From positions 945,715-1,009,714 of the forward strand of contig CAWIVH010000013.1 of the NCBI GenBank assembly GCA_963839475.1: 64,000 nucleotides of DNA, given 5' to 3'. The notes under the pieces are model-generated. The model saw nothing but the letters and a program-made list of their open reading frames with translations, was not told where the DNA came from and searched no databases. Of this stretch, positions 10,301 to 18,592 are shown piece after piece (within the stretch, counting starts at the first letter, position 1; each line of letters begins with the position of its first letter). Source of the DNA: CAWIVH01 sp963839475 (GTDB taxonomy: Bacteria; Acidobacteriota; UBA6911). Made by a program: the position numbers and the translations under genes.

Positions 10301-10675
10301 AGTTTCGATCCCCGCGAGGTCCGCACCTTCAAGCTTCCCAACGGCCGCACAATGACTGGCAACTTTCTCTTCGACCCTACGGTTTTCAGGATTGTGAATC
10401 CGGCAACGCCCGAGGACGCGCGCGTTGGAAACCTGGGACGGAATGTCTTCAGCGGGCCGGGAACAGCCAATGTCGACTTGAGCCTGTGCAAGGAATTCCG
10501 GGTGAAGGAGCGGAACCGGTTCGAGGTGCGCGTCGATGCCGCCAATGCCTTCAACCATGCGCAGTTTATCGCCAGGTCGGCGAACACGACCAATACCGCC
10601 AATGCCAATTTCGGCAGGGTCGTGGGTACCTCCGGACCCAGGCGCATCCAGTTCAGGCTGGCCTACAGCTTTTAG
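7346..10675 (+). CDS. Oar-like TonB-dependent receptor with carboxypeptidase-regulatory N-domain
   Basis: A 1109-residue outer-membrane protein. A signal peptide (residues 1-25, ending DAASAQ) is followed by a carboxypeptidase regulatory-like beta-sandwich at about 32-115 (GRVEDTSGATVPAASVTL, then GNYRLTVEAPGF). A plug domain follows at about 125-235 and then a long beta-barrel ending in RIQFRLAYSF, with the terminal Phe typical of outer-membrane barrels. This CarboxypepD_reg plus TonB-receptor architecture is expanded in Acidobacteria and Bacteroidetes; such receptors import bulky substrates or act as adhesins, and the ligand is unknown here. GGGGAGG lies 8 bp before the ATG. It is followed by an ECF sigma factor and a kinase in the same orientation, which may sense or control its state. 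Confidence 0.9.
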   Translation: MKAASLARGGLIILFCLAAGDAASAQSPGQSAIMGRVEDTSGATVPAASVTLLSKDRGVALRIVADQRGLFAFNFLSSGNYRLTVEAPGFAAARVEEITLESNQQLDIPLALQVGGPETFITVTGRPSQINTLDPAIRDTLPQTAIQEMPILTGTTSRSVLQSLALLFPGTSPNGFEGTCDAFGSRLGVNGSGSVGYYFDGIDNSWRSAGGSLTIGPNPDALEELSLLSQNFGAQDGGNPAQVSWRTRSGTNQVHGQARAIRLDPTLSARDFFAASNLPAYSTSAAGFQLSGPLVIPRLYQGQTRTFWFFDTEWTRSLFRQASANVFPSDAERSGDFSGLPQNLWPVDPATGKPFPGGRLPADRILPQSRFYIDEFIPRDPSGGQMVTVSEDRPAGYQFTARLDHRLGPSDTLGASLFLYRNRSTSQNTATIGANSDGLDRGHNLSVQHVHNFSTQMTNSFTFGHSVWHPVSASYGKFRDVNLTLEGYNIHNISEGPRGFPYISTNSNSFSAQGYAYKQEATNVQWKDDFSTLLHSHNLKIGGDMRWAPDREFSSCGYPAFEFSRYNTSGTGNDLADLLMGIPYSYFQASDCRAHFSRMFAAVYAQDDIRLRRTLTLNLGLRYEWNGALKELDNHNAVFRPGSRSTIFPNAPAGILFSGDTDPPSGHNLGNELMPADATSLAPRLGIAWSPGFQGRLAKHLFGGPGRTSLRAGYGIYDTTGVANVGFIMQYFPPWSTRITRDRSILNASGGNMRNPWGTDSDPFAGSLEQRQFNLPLSDVPYVEPGFRYPYQYQWSLSLQRQLAGGLTVEIAYLGNRALHLLRLFQANPALVTASANVNNAASRRTYKDLDSVTGYSSDGTSIYHGLQATVSRRYSSRLLLEFHYHWSKTLDDSGSIGLGKGGDRAATAWGRSNFDRRHNFVGYWVVDLPGPQRPWLLRQAFSGWRLSGDLQLRSGIPLEIRNPYDSTLRGGLSPNMPDIVGPFRSFDPREVRTFKLPNGRTMTGNFLFDPTVFRIVNPATPEDARVGNLGRNVFSGPGTANVDLSLCKEFRVKERNRFEVRVDAANAFNHAQFIARSANTTNTANANFGRVVGTSGPRRIQFRLAYSF

Positions 10676-10720
10676 CCTGGATTCCGGTGAATTGGACTTA
10701 CTGGGCAGCCAAGGGAGGTA

Positions 10721-11395
10721 ATGGCGCCAGTTTGGTATGCTATCGGTGATTCGCACCGTGGAGCCGAAATGCAAAAAGGGGACGTTCACTCCGGCAAACG
10801 GTTGGGGAGCATCACCGAATCTGCGAGCGGAGCCGAATCGACCTTTCACTTAATCGACCGCTTCAAAGCCGGTGATCGCGGTGCGCTGGAGCATCTATAC
10901 GCTCGCTATCTTCCGCGCCTAAGGCGATGGGCAGGCGGCCGCCTCCCCCGATGGGCCCGCGACCTTATTGACACCCAAGATATTGTCCAAGAAACCCTGC
11001 TGCAAACGTTTAATAGGATGGGAACATTTGAGCCTCAACGCGAGGGAGCGTTTCAGGCCTACTTGCGTCAGGCGGTGATGAATCGCATCCGCGACGAGAT
11101 TCGCCGGGCCGGAAGAAAGCCGGAGCAAGTGGATCTCGAAGACAAATACGCGGATGCAGGCCCTTCACCCTTGGATGAAACGATCGGCCTGGAGGCGATC
11201 GAGCGTTATGAGCAGGCCCTCGCACGGCTGAAGTCCGAGGAGCGTGAAACGATCATCGCCCGTGTGGAATTGGGCCATAGCTACGAGGAACTCGCTGCAA
11301 TCCTGGATAAACCCACGCCGGAGGCGGCCCGCAAGGCGGTTCAGCGGGCGCTGGTTCGTCTGGCAGAGGAGATGGGGCGTGCAAGCAAACGATGA
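10721..11395 (+). CDS. ECF-type RNA polymerase sigma factor
   Basis: A 224-residue sigma-70-family protein. Region 2 spans about residues 35-115 (LYARYLPRLRRWAG, DIVQETLLQTF, and the DNA-melting part FQAYLRQAVMNRIRDEIRR). Region 4 spans about 150-210 (LARLKSEERETIIAR, then the helix-turn-helix YEELAAILDKPTPEAARKAV). No anti-sigma gene lies beside it; instead its 3' end overlaps a Ser/Thr kinase by 17 bp, suggesting control by phosphorylation, an arrangement common in Acidobacteria. Two starts are possible: ATG 10721 (AGGGAGGT very close) or ATG 10769 (GGAG at normal spacing). The 45-bp gap after the TonB receptor suggests cotranscription. Confidence 0.9.
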   Translation: MAPVWYAIGDSHRGAEMQKGDVHSGKRLGSITESASGAESTFHLIDRFKAGDRGALEHLYARYLPRLRRWAGGRLPRWARDLIDTQDIVQETLLQTFNRMGTFEPQREGAFQAYLRQAVMNRIRDEIRRAGRKPEQVDLEDKYADAGPSPLDETIGLEAIERYEQALARLKSEERETIIARVELGHSYEELAAILDKPTPEAARKAVQRALVRLAEEMGRASKR

Positions 11396-14252
11396 GCGTC
11401 TGGAAGAGCTGGCCAGCGCCATCGTGGATGGCACTCTCGTCGACTTGCCATCCGTGGAATTTACGGCCAGTGAGGCAGAACGGGCAGTGATCTGCCAACT
11501 GAAGGTGGTGGCGGCAATTGCCGAAATCCACCGCAGCCATCCGGCAGAGGTCACTGCCGCAGGCCCAGGCGTCGCTTCTCCACCCAAGCCTCTCGATCCC
11601 CTCGAGCAATGGGGCCACCTTGAGATATTGGAATTCATCGGACGAGGATCCTTCGGGGAGGTCTATCGCGCCTGGAACACCCGGTTGGACCGGGAGGTCG
11701 CACTCAAGCTGCTATATCCATCCAACGGGCCTCAAGAAACCCTGGAATCTTCTGTCATCAACGAAGGCCGCCTGCTGGCCCGCATCCAGCATCCGAACGT
11801 CGCTGCCATTTATGACGCCGACCGGCTTGACGGCCGTGTCGGCCTCTGGATGGAGTTCGTCCATGGCAGCACGCTCGAGCAAATGCTCCGCGACGGGCAT
11901 GTCTTCGAAGAGGCGGAGGTGGTCCAGATCGGCGTCGACTTGTGCCGCGCGCTCGCCGCTGTCCACGACGCAGCGCTGCTCCACCGTGACATCAAGGCGC
12001 AGAATGTCATGCGAGCCGACACCGGCCGGCTGGTGCTGATGGACTTCGGCACAGGCCGCGGACTGGAAGAAGATCCGAGCGCTGTGCGCGATGTTGCCGG
12101 GACGCCGCTCTATCTGGCGCCGGAGATTTTTGCCGGACACGAGGCCACGATACAAAGTGACATCTACAGTGTCGGGATTCTGCTTTATCACCTGCTGACG
12201 GATTCATACCCGGTCCGCGGCGCGACGATCGGTGATTTGCGCCAGGCCCACGGGCAGGCGGCCAGGCCAGACGTCCGGACTGCATATCCCGGCATTTCCG
12301 AGAAGTTTGCGCGGGTGCTCGAACGAGCCCTGGATCCTGATCCGGGAGGCCGCCATGACCGCGCAGAATCCATGGCGGCAGCGCTGGAGGCACTGAGACC
12401 GATGCCCTGGCGCGCACAAGGATGGAAGGTGCTGCGCACGTATTGGCTTGCGCTTGGCGCCTTTGCATTGACAGCCATTCTCCTGATTTGTTTTCCCGGC
12501 GTCTGGCGTGGAGGAGGTTCCCATAAATCGGGTGCCAAAGGCACGAACTCGGGCCTGGCGGTGCCGGGGCCTACCGGAATTAGTTCGCATCAGATCGAAC
12601 TCCCCGACATCCTTCTTGAAGCAGGTGCACCCTCTCCCGATGGCAAATACTACACCTATGTGGAGTCGACCGGAGACAACCTTGCTCTCTACGACTTCAG
12701 CAGCGGCGAGAAGCGGCTGCTCACGCACCAGAGCCCGAACGAATCTATGGATTCCGCGGCGGAATCCGTCTTCTCGGCGGATAGCCGGCAGGTTGCTTAC
12801 AGCTGGTGGATTCGAGACCGCCAGCAGCTCCGGACGGTCGGGATCGATGGCGGCGAATCGCGGCTTCTCTTCGACAACGATGAGATGGGGAGATTGGAGC
12901 CCCTGCAATGGTCTCAAGATGGGACCTTGATCCTGGGCTGCCTGAATGGAAAAAACCAAAGTCACACGATTGGCCTTCTATCAGTCGCCGATGGTTCGCT
13001 CCGTTTATTGAAGCCCGTGCCCCGGCAGCCCTTCGCCAGTTTTTCTCCCGACGGCCGTTATGTCGTCTATGATCGCCCCAAAGACGGCTCGCCAAACGAG
13101 AGTGAACTTCACATCCTCGCTGCCGATGGCAGCCAGGATAGTCCACTCCTGACGGGACCATGGGACGATTCGCATCCTCTATGGGTTCCGGGCGAAAACA
13201 GCATTGTTTTTGCGAGCAATCGGACTGGGACTTTTGGCTTATGCAAGGTGCAGGTTTCGGGCGGCAGCGCGGTCGGCAATCCGGTGATCGTGAAGAAAGA
13301 CATGGGACATTTTTCCCCCATCGGTCTGACAAGGCAAGGGGACCTCTTTTACTGGCTGAAGACCGGAGTCATGGATGTCTACGTGGCCAACATCGACCCG
13401 ATCAACGGCAAGGTACTGGGTCTCGCAACGAACCCTGCATGCACGTTTCTCGGCTCCAATGCCTCGCCCGACTGGTCGCCCGACGGCCAATCGCTGGCCT
13501 ACTTTTCGATCAGGCAGATGTTCGGGCCGAATGCGCGTGTCCTGGTTGTCCAGTCGTTGGCGACTGGATCACAGAGAGAATTCGAATTGCGGCTGGCAGA
13601 TAGGCCCGCACCGCGGTGGTCTCCCGACGGCCGTTCGATCGCATTTCGCTCCGATTTGCGCTTTGGGGATCCCAAGATGCAAATTATGGATGTCCAGACC
13701 GGTGCTTTGGTGTCGAGCCACAGGATCGCGGCCGATGTTGCCTGGACCCGCGATGGAAGTCAGATGTACTTCATCGTTATCAATCAGGGCCTGTTTAAGC
13801 GGGATGTCAACTCTAAAAGCGAAGCGCTTTTGTTTCGTTTTCCCACCGGTTATACAGCCGGCATGGACGGTATCAGACTCTCGCCCGACGAACGCTCGAT
13901 TGAGTTCACTCTTATTGGGAAAGGGGGTGGCCTGCTTTGCATCATCCCATCAAGCGGCGGCGTCCCGCTGGAACTCTTCCGCTCCGCAAGCAGTCTGCAG
14001 CCGGCAGGCTGGTTGCAGGATGGCAGGACGGTTCTTTTCTCCAGCAGGGACCCGACAAGCGATGCGGGCAAGCGAGGTCAGCGGGAACTGTGGGCGATCT
14101 CGGTGACAGGAGGAGCTCCCTGGCCTTGTGGTCTTGTCATGGACGGCTTGCGCGAGGTCCGTATGCATCCTGACGGGCGTCGCATCACGTTTACATCGGG
14201 CTGGCCAAACTCGGAACTCTGGATCACCCGCAACCTCCTCGCCCATCGGTAA
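11379..14252 (+). CDS. Membrane Ser/Thr protein kinase with extracytoplasmic TolB-like propeller
   Basis: A 957-residue protein starting at GTG 11379 (GAGGAG upstream), overlapping the sigma-factor end. The Hanks-type kinase domain covers about residues 80-340: P-loop GRGSFGEVYRAW, lysine in VALKLL, catalytic loop HRDIKAQN, DFG as MDFGTG, and GTPLYLAPEI. One transmembrane helix follows at about 354-376. The C-terminal 550 residues hold repeated WSPDG and FSPDGRY motifs of a TolB/WD40-type beta-propeller, presumably periplasmic. Thus the protein can couple an outside sensor to cytoplasmic phosphorylation. The adjoining sigma factor is the most likely partner (inference from overlap). All key kinase residues are present. 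Confidence 0.92.
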   Translation: MQANDERLEELASAIVDGTLVDLPSVEFTASEAERAVICQLKVVAAIAEIHRSHPAEVTAAGPGVASPPKPLDPLEQWGHLEILEFIGRGSFGEVYRAWNTRLDREVALKLLYPSNGPQETLESSVINEGRLLARIQHPNVAAIYDADRLDGRVGLWMEFVHGSTLEQMLRDGHVFEEAEVVQIGVDLCRALAAVHDAALLHRDIKAQNVMRADTGRLVLMDFGTGRGLEEDPSAVRDVAGTPLYLAPEIFAGHEATIQSDIYSVGILLYHLLTDSYPVRGATIGDLRQAHGQAARPDVRTAYPGISEKFARVLERALDPDPGGRHDRAESMAAALEALRPMPWRAQGWKVLRTYWLALGAFALTAILLICFPGVWRGGGSHKSGAKGTNSGLAVPGPTGISSHQIELPDILLEAGAPSPDGKYYTYVESTGDNLALYDFSSGEKRLLTHQSPNESMDSAAESVFSADSRQVAYSWWIRDRQQLRTVGIDGGESRLLFDNDEMGRLEPLQWSQDGTLILGCLNGKNQSHTIGLLSVADGSLRLLKPVPRQPFASFSPDGRYVVYDRPKDGSPNESELHILAADGSQDSPLLTGPWDDSHPLWVPGENSIVFASNRTGTFGLCKVQVSGGSAVGNPVIVKKDMGHFSPIGLTRQGDLFYWLKTGVMDVYVANIDPINGKVLGLATNPACTFLGSNASPDWSPDGQSLAYFSIRQMFGPNARVLVVQSLATGSQREFELRLADRPAPRWSPDGRSIAFRSDLRFGDPKMQIMDVQTGALVSSHRIAADVAWTRDGSQMYFIVINQGLFKRDVNSKSEALLFRFPTGYTAGMDGIRLSPDERSIEFTLIGKGGGLLCIIPSSGGVPLELFRSASSLQPAGWLQDGRTVLFSSRDPTSDAGKRGQRELWAISVTGGAPWPCGLVMDGLREVRMHPDGRRITFTSGWPNSELWITRNLLAHR

Positions 14253-14329
14253 CAACCAAGTGCGCCAGGGGACAACGCCGGTCGCGGCGGCTCTCAGACG
14301 AGGACTGGAATAATGCCGAATTCGGCATA

Positions 14330-14468
14330 GAAGTCCGCAGCACCTGGACTCGCTTGATTAGAAAAACTCCCGAAGCCGACCCTCTGACCTGCGCCTGCGG
14401 CGCCCGCATGCGCATCGTCTCATTCACAACCAGCCCGCGTGCCATCAACTGAATCCTTCGCCATCACC
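14330..14468 (+). mobile_element. IS91-like transposase C-terminal remnant
   Basis: Plus-strand translation gives TWTRLIRKTPEADPLTCACG followed by ARMRIVSF and, past an in-frame TGA, ILRHH. This matches the C-terminal pattern of IS91-type transposases (a W-x-R-L-I-x-K, then E-V-D-P-L-x-C-x-C-G-G-x-M-x-I-I-x-F zinc-ribbon-like end). The rest of the element is absent. A perfect 16-bp palindrome (ATGCCGAATTCGGCAT, 14313-14328) lies at its left edge and a dispersed-repeat fragment at its right edge. Confidence 0.55.
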
Positions 14469-14483
14469 ATAGCGAGCGTTCGA

Positions 14484-14540
14484 CGGCGGTCGGATGATGA
14501 ATCCTCGCCGCGGAGAAGGCAGCTTATCCCGCTTATCCAT
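14484..14540 (+). repeat. Repeat family A, short copy 1
   Basis: The stretch GGCGGTCGGAT, CCTCGCCGCGGA, then GGCAGCTTATCCCGCTTATC aligns with longer copies at 18198, 20863, 28770 and 31533. It lies directly between the transposase remnant and the end of the CadC-like gene. Confidence 0.7.
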
Positions 14541-14544
14541 AACA

Positions 14545-16716
14545 CTAGAACGGCCAGACTCGGGCCAGCCAGGACACGGCAGGCTTGAGACCTTCGAAAA
14601 TCCAGATCTCTTCCCGCGGCCGGAGCACGCTGTATACCACTTTTGTACCGTCCCGGGTCAGCGACAGCCTCCGGGCGGGCTCGGCATGATTGAACGGCAT
14701 TTCCGGTCCAAGATCCCGCAAAACACGCGTTGCTGCCGTGTCGATCTCGATTCTGACCAGAGCCCGGTCACGATAGCGGACCTGGTAAAGCGCCTTACCA
14801 TCCCGCGCCCAGGCCACAGCCCCGGGTTCTCCTATTTTGCGGCTGGAACTTCCATCGGGCCTTACGAGTATGAGTTGGTTTCGGGAATCGCCGCACGCAA
14901 TCCAATCCCCTGCGGGAGACCATTCGGGTAAGATCATTTCCAAACCCGCCCCCCTCATCTGTTCGAGCAAGTCCACCGGATTGCCGGATCCGTCTGATCG
15001 TACTTTTGCCAGATGGTTTATGCCGCCAACATCCATGACAAAAGACAGCCATTTCCCATCAGGCGACCACGCGGGGGCGAACAGGATTGGCGCCTGAACC
15101 ACTATCTTTGGCAGCTCCTCTCCTGAAACCGGCGCGATGAAAATCCCGGACTGAGAAGGGGACGAAAATCCGCGAAAGGCAATCCAACGGCCGTCGGGTG
15201 AAAAAACAGGGGCCGCAGTTATGCTCGGGACAGGTCTTCCATCCGATAACAAAGGTCGATCCGCACCAGTCCCCAGATCGCGGATGAAAATCCGATAAGG
15301 GCCGGTACGATTTGACAGATACGCTACCTGGTCCGTCGAGGAGGAACAGGAGGGCATCTCCTCCGAAACGGAACTGTTGAGAACCGGTTCCATGGGATCG
15401 CCGTTCAAAGGCACCGCAATCACATCGGTATGGGAAAGCCCTGCCTCATAAACGATCGAGGTCCCATCGGGCGAGAGACTGGGGTAGCCGGGCGATCGAT
15501 CAACGGCAGCCGCCACCCAGATTTTTCCGGTTCTAGTGTCGCCAAAATTGAGTTCCTCCGGCGAACCGGCAAAAAAAGCAACATGGCGCGAATCGGGCAT
15601 CCAGGCAAAGCGGGGGAGAGGCGCAATCCGCAAATGCTGGAAAATTCGTTTGGGAGTCCCCTCCGGCCATGGCAGCAGCCAAAACTGTATGCCCCCGGCA
15701 GGTAGAACCAAGGAGAGAAAGATATGCCGGCCGTCGGGGGCAAACGCAAGCGTTGGGCGATTGTAATAATCGCGCGATACGAAGGGCTCAGGCTGGTACG
15801 GCCTGCGCGGAGCCTCCGGGGGGCTCGCGGTCCAAACCCTCCAACCCGAACCGTCGACGCCCAGGGTCACCAATGTTCTGCCGTCCGGTGAAATCGTGGC
15901 AGTGGAAGTTGCCTCCTGAATGAAGACAGGTTCACCGCCTGCGGCCGATACCCTGAATAAAGAGGTCGGTCGATTTATCCTATTCAAGAAAAAGTAAATG
16001 AAATTCGAATCCGGGCTCCAGAAAGGAAACTGCCTTTCCGTAAGCATGAGGTCCAAACCGGTTATCGGTCTGGCGTTGGACTCCCGTACCCCCTTCACCC
16101 AAAGCCTGCGATTCCCGTCCCGCTCCCCGATGAAAGCGATCCGGCTGCCATCCGGCGACCATGCCGGATACATTTGGGCAGGTTCATCCACGGCGAAGGG
16201 CCGGATTCGTTTGTCGGCCGATACGGATGGATGTGCTCTCCGGGAAATCCATGGGATCGGCGCCGCAATAATCAGCAGCGCGGCAACGGACGCGATCAGG
16301 ATCCTGATCCTTTTTTGTGGATCGGCGGAACCCGGTTTGATAATTCCGTTTTGAAGCTGGTCTACGCTCAATTCCACCACCGGAGCGATAAACCTGTATC
16401 CCCTCTTGGGAAGGGTCTCGAGATAATCCGTCTCTCCGTCCCCATTCCTAAGCGTGCGCCGGAGCACCGAGAGATTCTGTGTTAGATTCGACTCCTCTAC
16501 AAAGCTGTCGGGCCAGATCGCACTCATGAGTTCGTCTTTGCCCACGATCCGATGGCGGTTCTGCACCAGCAAGACCAGAATCTCGTAAACCTTCGGGGTT
16601 AGAGGGATTTGATTTCCATCCTTTGACAGAGCCATTAAGGACAGGTCGAGAACATACGGTCCAAACAGGTACTTTTTCGCGTTTGCCGGCTCGGGAGCTT
16701 TCACCTGATCGAGCAT
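14545..16716 (-). CDS. CadC-like winged-helix regulator with TolB-like propeller
   Basis: About 723 residues. Residues 20-115 form an OmpR/CadC-type winged helix (FGPYVLDLSLMALSKDG, LTPKVYEILVLLVQN, DSFVEESNLTQNLSVLRR, then LPKRGYRFIAPV). A single transmembrane helix follows near 145-168 (ILIASVAALLIIAAPIPW). The rest carries repeated WSPDGSRIAFIG and FSPDGRWIAF motifs of a TolB-type propeller, presumably periplasmic. The design is a one-component membrane-bound transcription factor sensing outside signals. ATG 16716 is chosen because GAGAAGG precedes it; a TTG at 16752 would add 12 residues. It converges with the kinase gene, which carries the same propeller type. Its target genes are unknown. 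Confidence 0.88.
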   Translation of the reverse strand: MLDQVKAPEPANAKKYLFGPYVLDLSLMALSKDGNQIPLTPKVYEILVLLVQNRHRIVGKDELMSAIWPDSFVEESNLTQNLSVLRRTLRNGDGETDYLETLPKRGYRFIAPVVELSVDQLQNGIIKPGSADPQKRIRILIASVAALLIIAAPIPWISRRAHPSVSADKRIRPFAVDEPAQMYPAWSPDGSRIAFIGERDGNRRLWVKGVRESNARPITGLDLMLTERQFPFWSPDSNFIYFFLNRINRPTSLFRVSAAGGEPVFIQEATSTATISPDGRTLVTLGVDGSGWRVWTASPPEAPRRPYQPEPFVSRDYYNRPTLAFAPDGRHIFLSLVLPAGGIQFWLLPWPEGTPKRIFQHLRIAPLPRFAWMPDSRHVAFFAGSPEELNFGDTRTGKIWVAAAVDRSPGYPSLSPDGTSIVYEAGLSHTDVIAVPLNGDPMEPVLNSSVSEEMPSCSSSTDQVAYLSNRTGPYRIFIRDLGTGADRPLLSDGRPVPSITAAPVFSPDGRWIAFRGFSSPSQSGIFIAPVSGEELPKIVVQAPILFAPAWSPDGKWLSFVMDVGGINHLAKVRSDGSGNPVDLLEQMRGAGLEMILPEWSPAGDWIACGDSRNQLILVRPDGSSSRKIGEPGAVAWARDGKALYQVRYRDRALVRIEIDTAATRVLRDLGPEMPFNHAEPARRLSLTRDGTKVVYSVLRPREEIWIFEGLKPAVSWLARVWPF

Positions 16717-17026
16717 CTCAGTGAACCTTCTCAGATAGCTGACGCTAAACAAGTGTAATGAAAAGAATTCTACTATGAACGGAATTCCTGAAGATACGGA
16801 TTCTGGCAGGTCTCATGAAAGGACCCGGATGGAATATTAGGAAATTTTTATATATTTTTTTTGTATTTTTTAAGACTTTGATGACACCCCTCGACTAACT
16901 CTCCGTATCGCAAACTACTGATCGCGCGACAATGGGTCGCACTGATCTAAATATTCTGCGCCGAATTTCTCGAGTCGGGCGCAATGGGTCTATTTTAAAA
17001 CCAGAAGATATAGGGAGAGGTTTAAT
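16717..17026. other. Promoter-bearing gap with A/T tract
   Basis: Divergent region between the CadC-like gene and a secreted-protein gene. It holds a long A/T-only stretch at about 16843-16875 and the word CAATGGGTC twice (about 16930 and 16983). GGGAGAGG precedes the downstream ATG. Promoters for both flanking genes must lie here, but I cannot place them. Confidence 0.4.
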
Positions 17027-17662
17027 ATGCACAAGCTGATGAAATTATTGGTTCTAACCGTTTGTGTCAGTTTTCTGTTCCTGATCCCGGCCCCGGCTCA
17101 GGACAAAAACAACGACTGTCAGACCCTGCGGCTGCTCCTGCAGGCCGATTTGAACTTTTTCCGCCCCTTCCCGGGCATCGGCTGGTCCGGCACGGTTCGA
17201 GGATTCCTCGATGCCGCACCGGTGCGGGGCACCCTCTTTTATATGCCGCCCGACAGGCCTAAGGATACAGAACAGCACGGTCAGACCGGGCATGAATACA
17301 ACAGCAGGGCGGTGTTCGATCTCGGATCCGACGGGAGTTTCGTGACCGATTATACGAACGCGGTATTTCAAACCACGCCGCTGGTATCGCCCCATTTCTA
17401 TTATCCGCCGATAGGTGAAAATGTCTGGGGCCATTATTCCGCCACTGCTAAAATTGTGCCGGACCTCAAGACTTATGACATCGGGGACCCCTGGTACGAT
17501 CCCGCGTCGGAATTCGTCCCTACAACCGGACGGTTTGTCAACGCAACCGGCAACATTTCCATTAACGGGATCTTTATAGGAGATTCGCCTGACCCATCGG
17601 ATGCCGGAATATGGAATGCGGAAATTACCGGGAAGCTCTGCAAGGTCGCTCCCAAGCCGTAA
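17027..17662 (+). CDS. Hypothetical secreted protein
   Basis: A 211-residue protein with a typical signal peptide (MHKLMKLLVLTVCVSFLFLI, cut near PAPAQ). The mature part is rich in Pro, Tyr, Phe and Asp (e.g. FFRPFPGIGWSGTVRGFLD) with two Cys residues, one near each end (NNDCQTL and GKLCKV). No family recognised. GGGAGAGG supports ATG 17027. It stands alone; an inverted repeat after its stop may end transcription. Confidence 0.7.
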   Translation: MHKLMKLLVLTVCVSFLFLIPAPAQDKNNDCQTLRLLLQADLNFFRPFPGIGWSGTVRGFLDAAPVRGTLFYMPPDRPKDTEQHGQTGHEYNSRAVFDLGSDGSFVTDYTNAVFQTTPLVSPHFYYPPIGENVWGHYSATAKIVPDLKTYDIGDPWYDPASEFVPTTGRFVNATGNISINGIFIGDSPDPSDAGIWNAEITGKLCKVAPKP

Positions 17663-17681
17663 GGGTTAACCTTTCGATTAC

Positions 17682-17730
17682 GCCTGAGCCGCTGACTTAT
17701 TCGCCCATACGTGAGTCAGCGGCTTTCAGG
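17682..17730 (+). terminator. Stem-loop after the secreted-protein gene
   Basis: GCCTGAGCCGCTGACTTA pairs with TGAGTCAGCGGCT plus TTCAGGC across a 12-nt loop, giving a stem of about 18 pairs with a two-base bulge. No T-run follows, so it is either a weak or bidirectional terminator or a processing hairpin. Confidence 0.5.
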
Positions 17731-17811
17731 CGGTCCAGGCCCTTCGGAACGAGCTGCGTTACGGATGCGGACCGGGGCTCTATTTGAAATTTCGCCCTTG
17801 TGCTTTTCCGC

Positions 17812-18189
17812 CTATTCTCCAATGATTTTAATCATGATCCGCTTCTTTCGCCGCCCGTTGAATTCCCCGTAGAATATCTGTTCCTACGGTCCAAAATCCA
17901 AGGCCCCGTTTGTGACGGCGGCGACGACCTCACTTCCCATGATCTGCCGCTTGTGGTGAGCGTCGCCATTGTCTTCGCCGGTGCGGTTATGGTGATAGCG
18001 CTGTGTGCCGGAGTCAAACGGGGCGAGTTGCTCCAGCCAACGGGCGTAGTCTTCGTGAAGGCCCGGTTCATCGTCGTTTAGAAATACGCTTGCGGTAATA
18101 TGCATCGCATTGCAGAGAAGAAGACCCTCCCGGATTCCACTATCTCGAAGCGCAGCGTTGACCTCCGGGGTAATGTTCCGAAAAGCCAT
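17812..18189 (-). pseudogene. yjbQ: YjbQ/UPF0047 family remnant (5'-truncated, W to TAG)
   Basis: Minus-strand translation reads FRNITPEVNAALRDSGIREG, NAMHITASVFLNDDEPGL, RYHHNRTGEDNGDAHHKRQI and ALDFGP, then TAG at 17886-17884, then EQIFYGEFNGRRKKRIMIKI and a final TAG at 17814-17812. This is the UPF0047/YjbQ (thiamin-phosphate-synthase-like) family, in which the sequence at the stop is GPWEQIFYGE, so TGG has become TAG. The N-terminal 20 or so family residues are missing where repeat family A abuts (from 18198). Catalytic histidines and acidic residues are otherwise present. Probably non-functional. Confidence 0.85.
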
Positions 18190-18197
18190 TCGGCTGC

Positions 18198-18415
18198 AAT
18201 AAGCAGGGGTGTGCCTAAAAGCCGCATGCGGATGCGCGGTTCCGGTGCATAATTTGACTCGAGTTGAGGCGCAGACGTCGTAGGCAACATATTTCATCTT
18301 ATCAGCAGCTGATCCAGGCGCGCGCGGCGGGCACACCGGCCAGCCGGCGGCGAAATTCGGCAGCTTATCCCGCTTATCCATGGGAAGACCGTGTGTAGTG
18401 CGTGTGTAGTAACTG
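18198..18415 (+). repeat. Repeat family A, copy 2
   Basis: Begins AATAAGCAGGGGTGTGCC, runs through GCGGATGCGCGGTTCCGGTG and TTGAGGCGCAGACGT, and ends GGCAGCTTATCCCGCTTATC, CATGGGAAGACC, GTGTGTAGTGCGTGTGTAGT. Aligns segment by segment with copies at 20863, 28770 and 31533, each with private insertions or deletions. It directly truncates yjbQ. Confidence 0.75.
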
Positions 18416-18543
18416 ATCGAAGTTCAGGTCAGGTTGCCGACGTTCAGCGAGGTGCAAAAAGGGCAGGGAAGCGGGCTCAAGCCCTTTGTTTACAGGACAC
18501 TGGTGAACATTCGCGGAATACGGGCGAACCGGCGGGCGGAGAA

Positions 18544-18567
18544 TTCGAATCCTCTCGCCCCGACCAC
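18544..18567 (+). other. tRNA-Pro 3'-end copy (candidate att site 2)
   Basis: TTCGAATCCTCTCG followed by CCCCGACCAC is identical to the tRNA-Pro(CGG) 3' end, with no cloverleaf upstream. The following 100 bp also resemble sequence downstream of the real tRNA (4779-4880). Confidence 0.7.
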
Positions 18568-18592
18568 TTCCTATAAATTCAATCCTTTAGAG

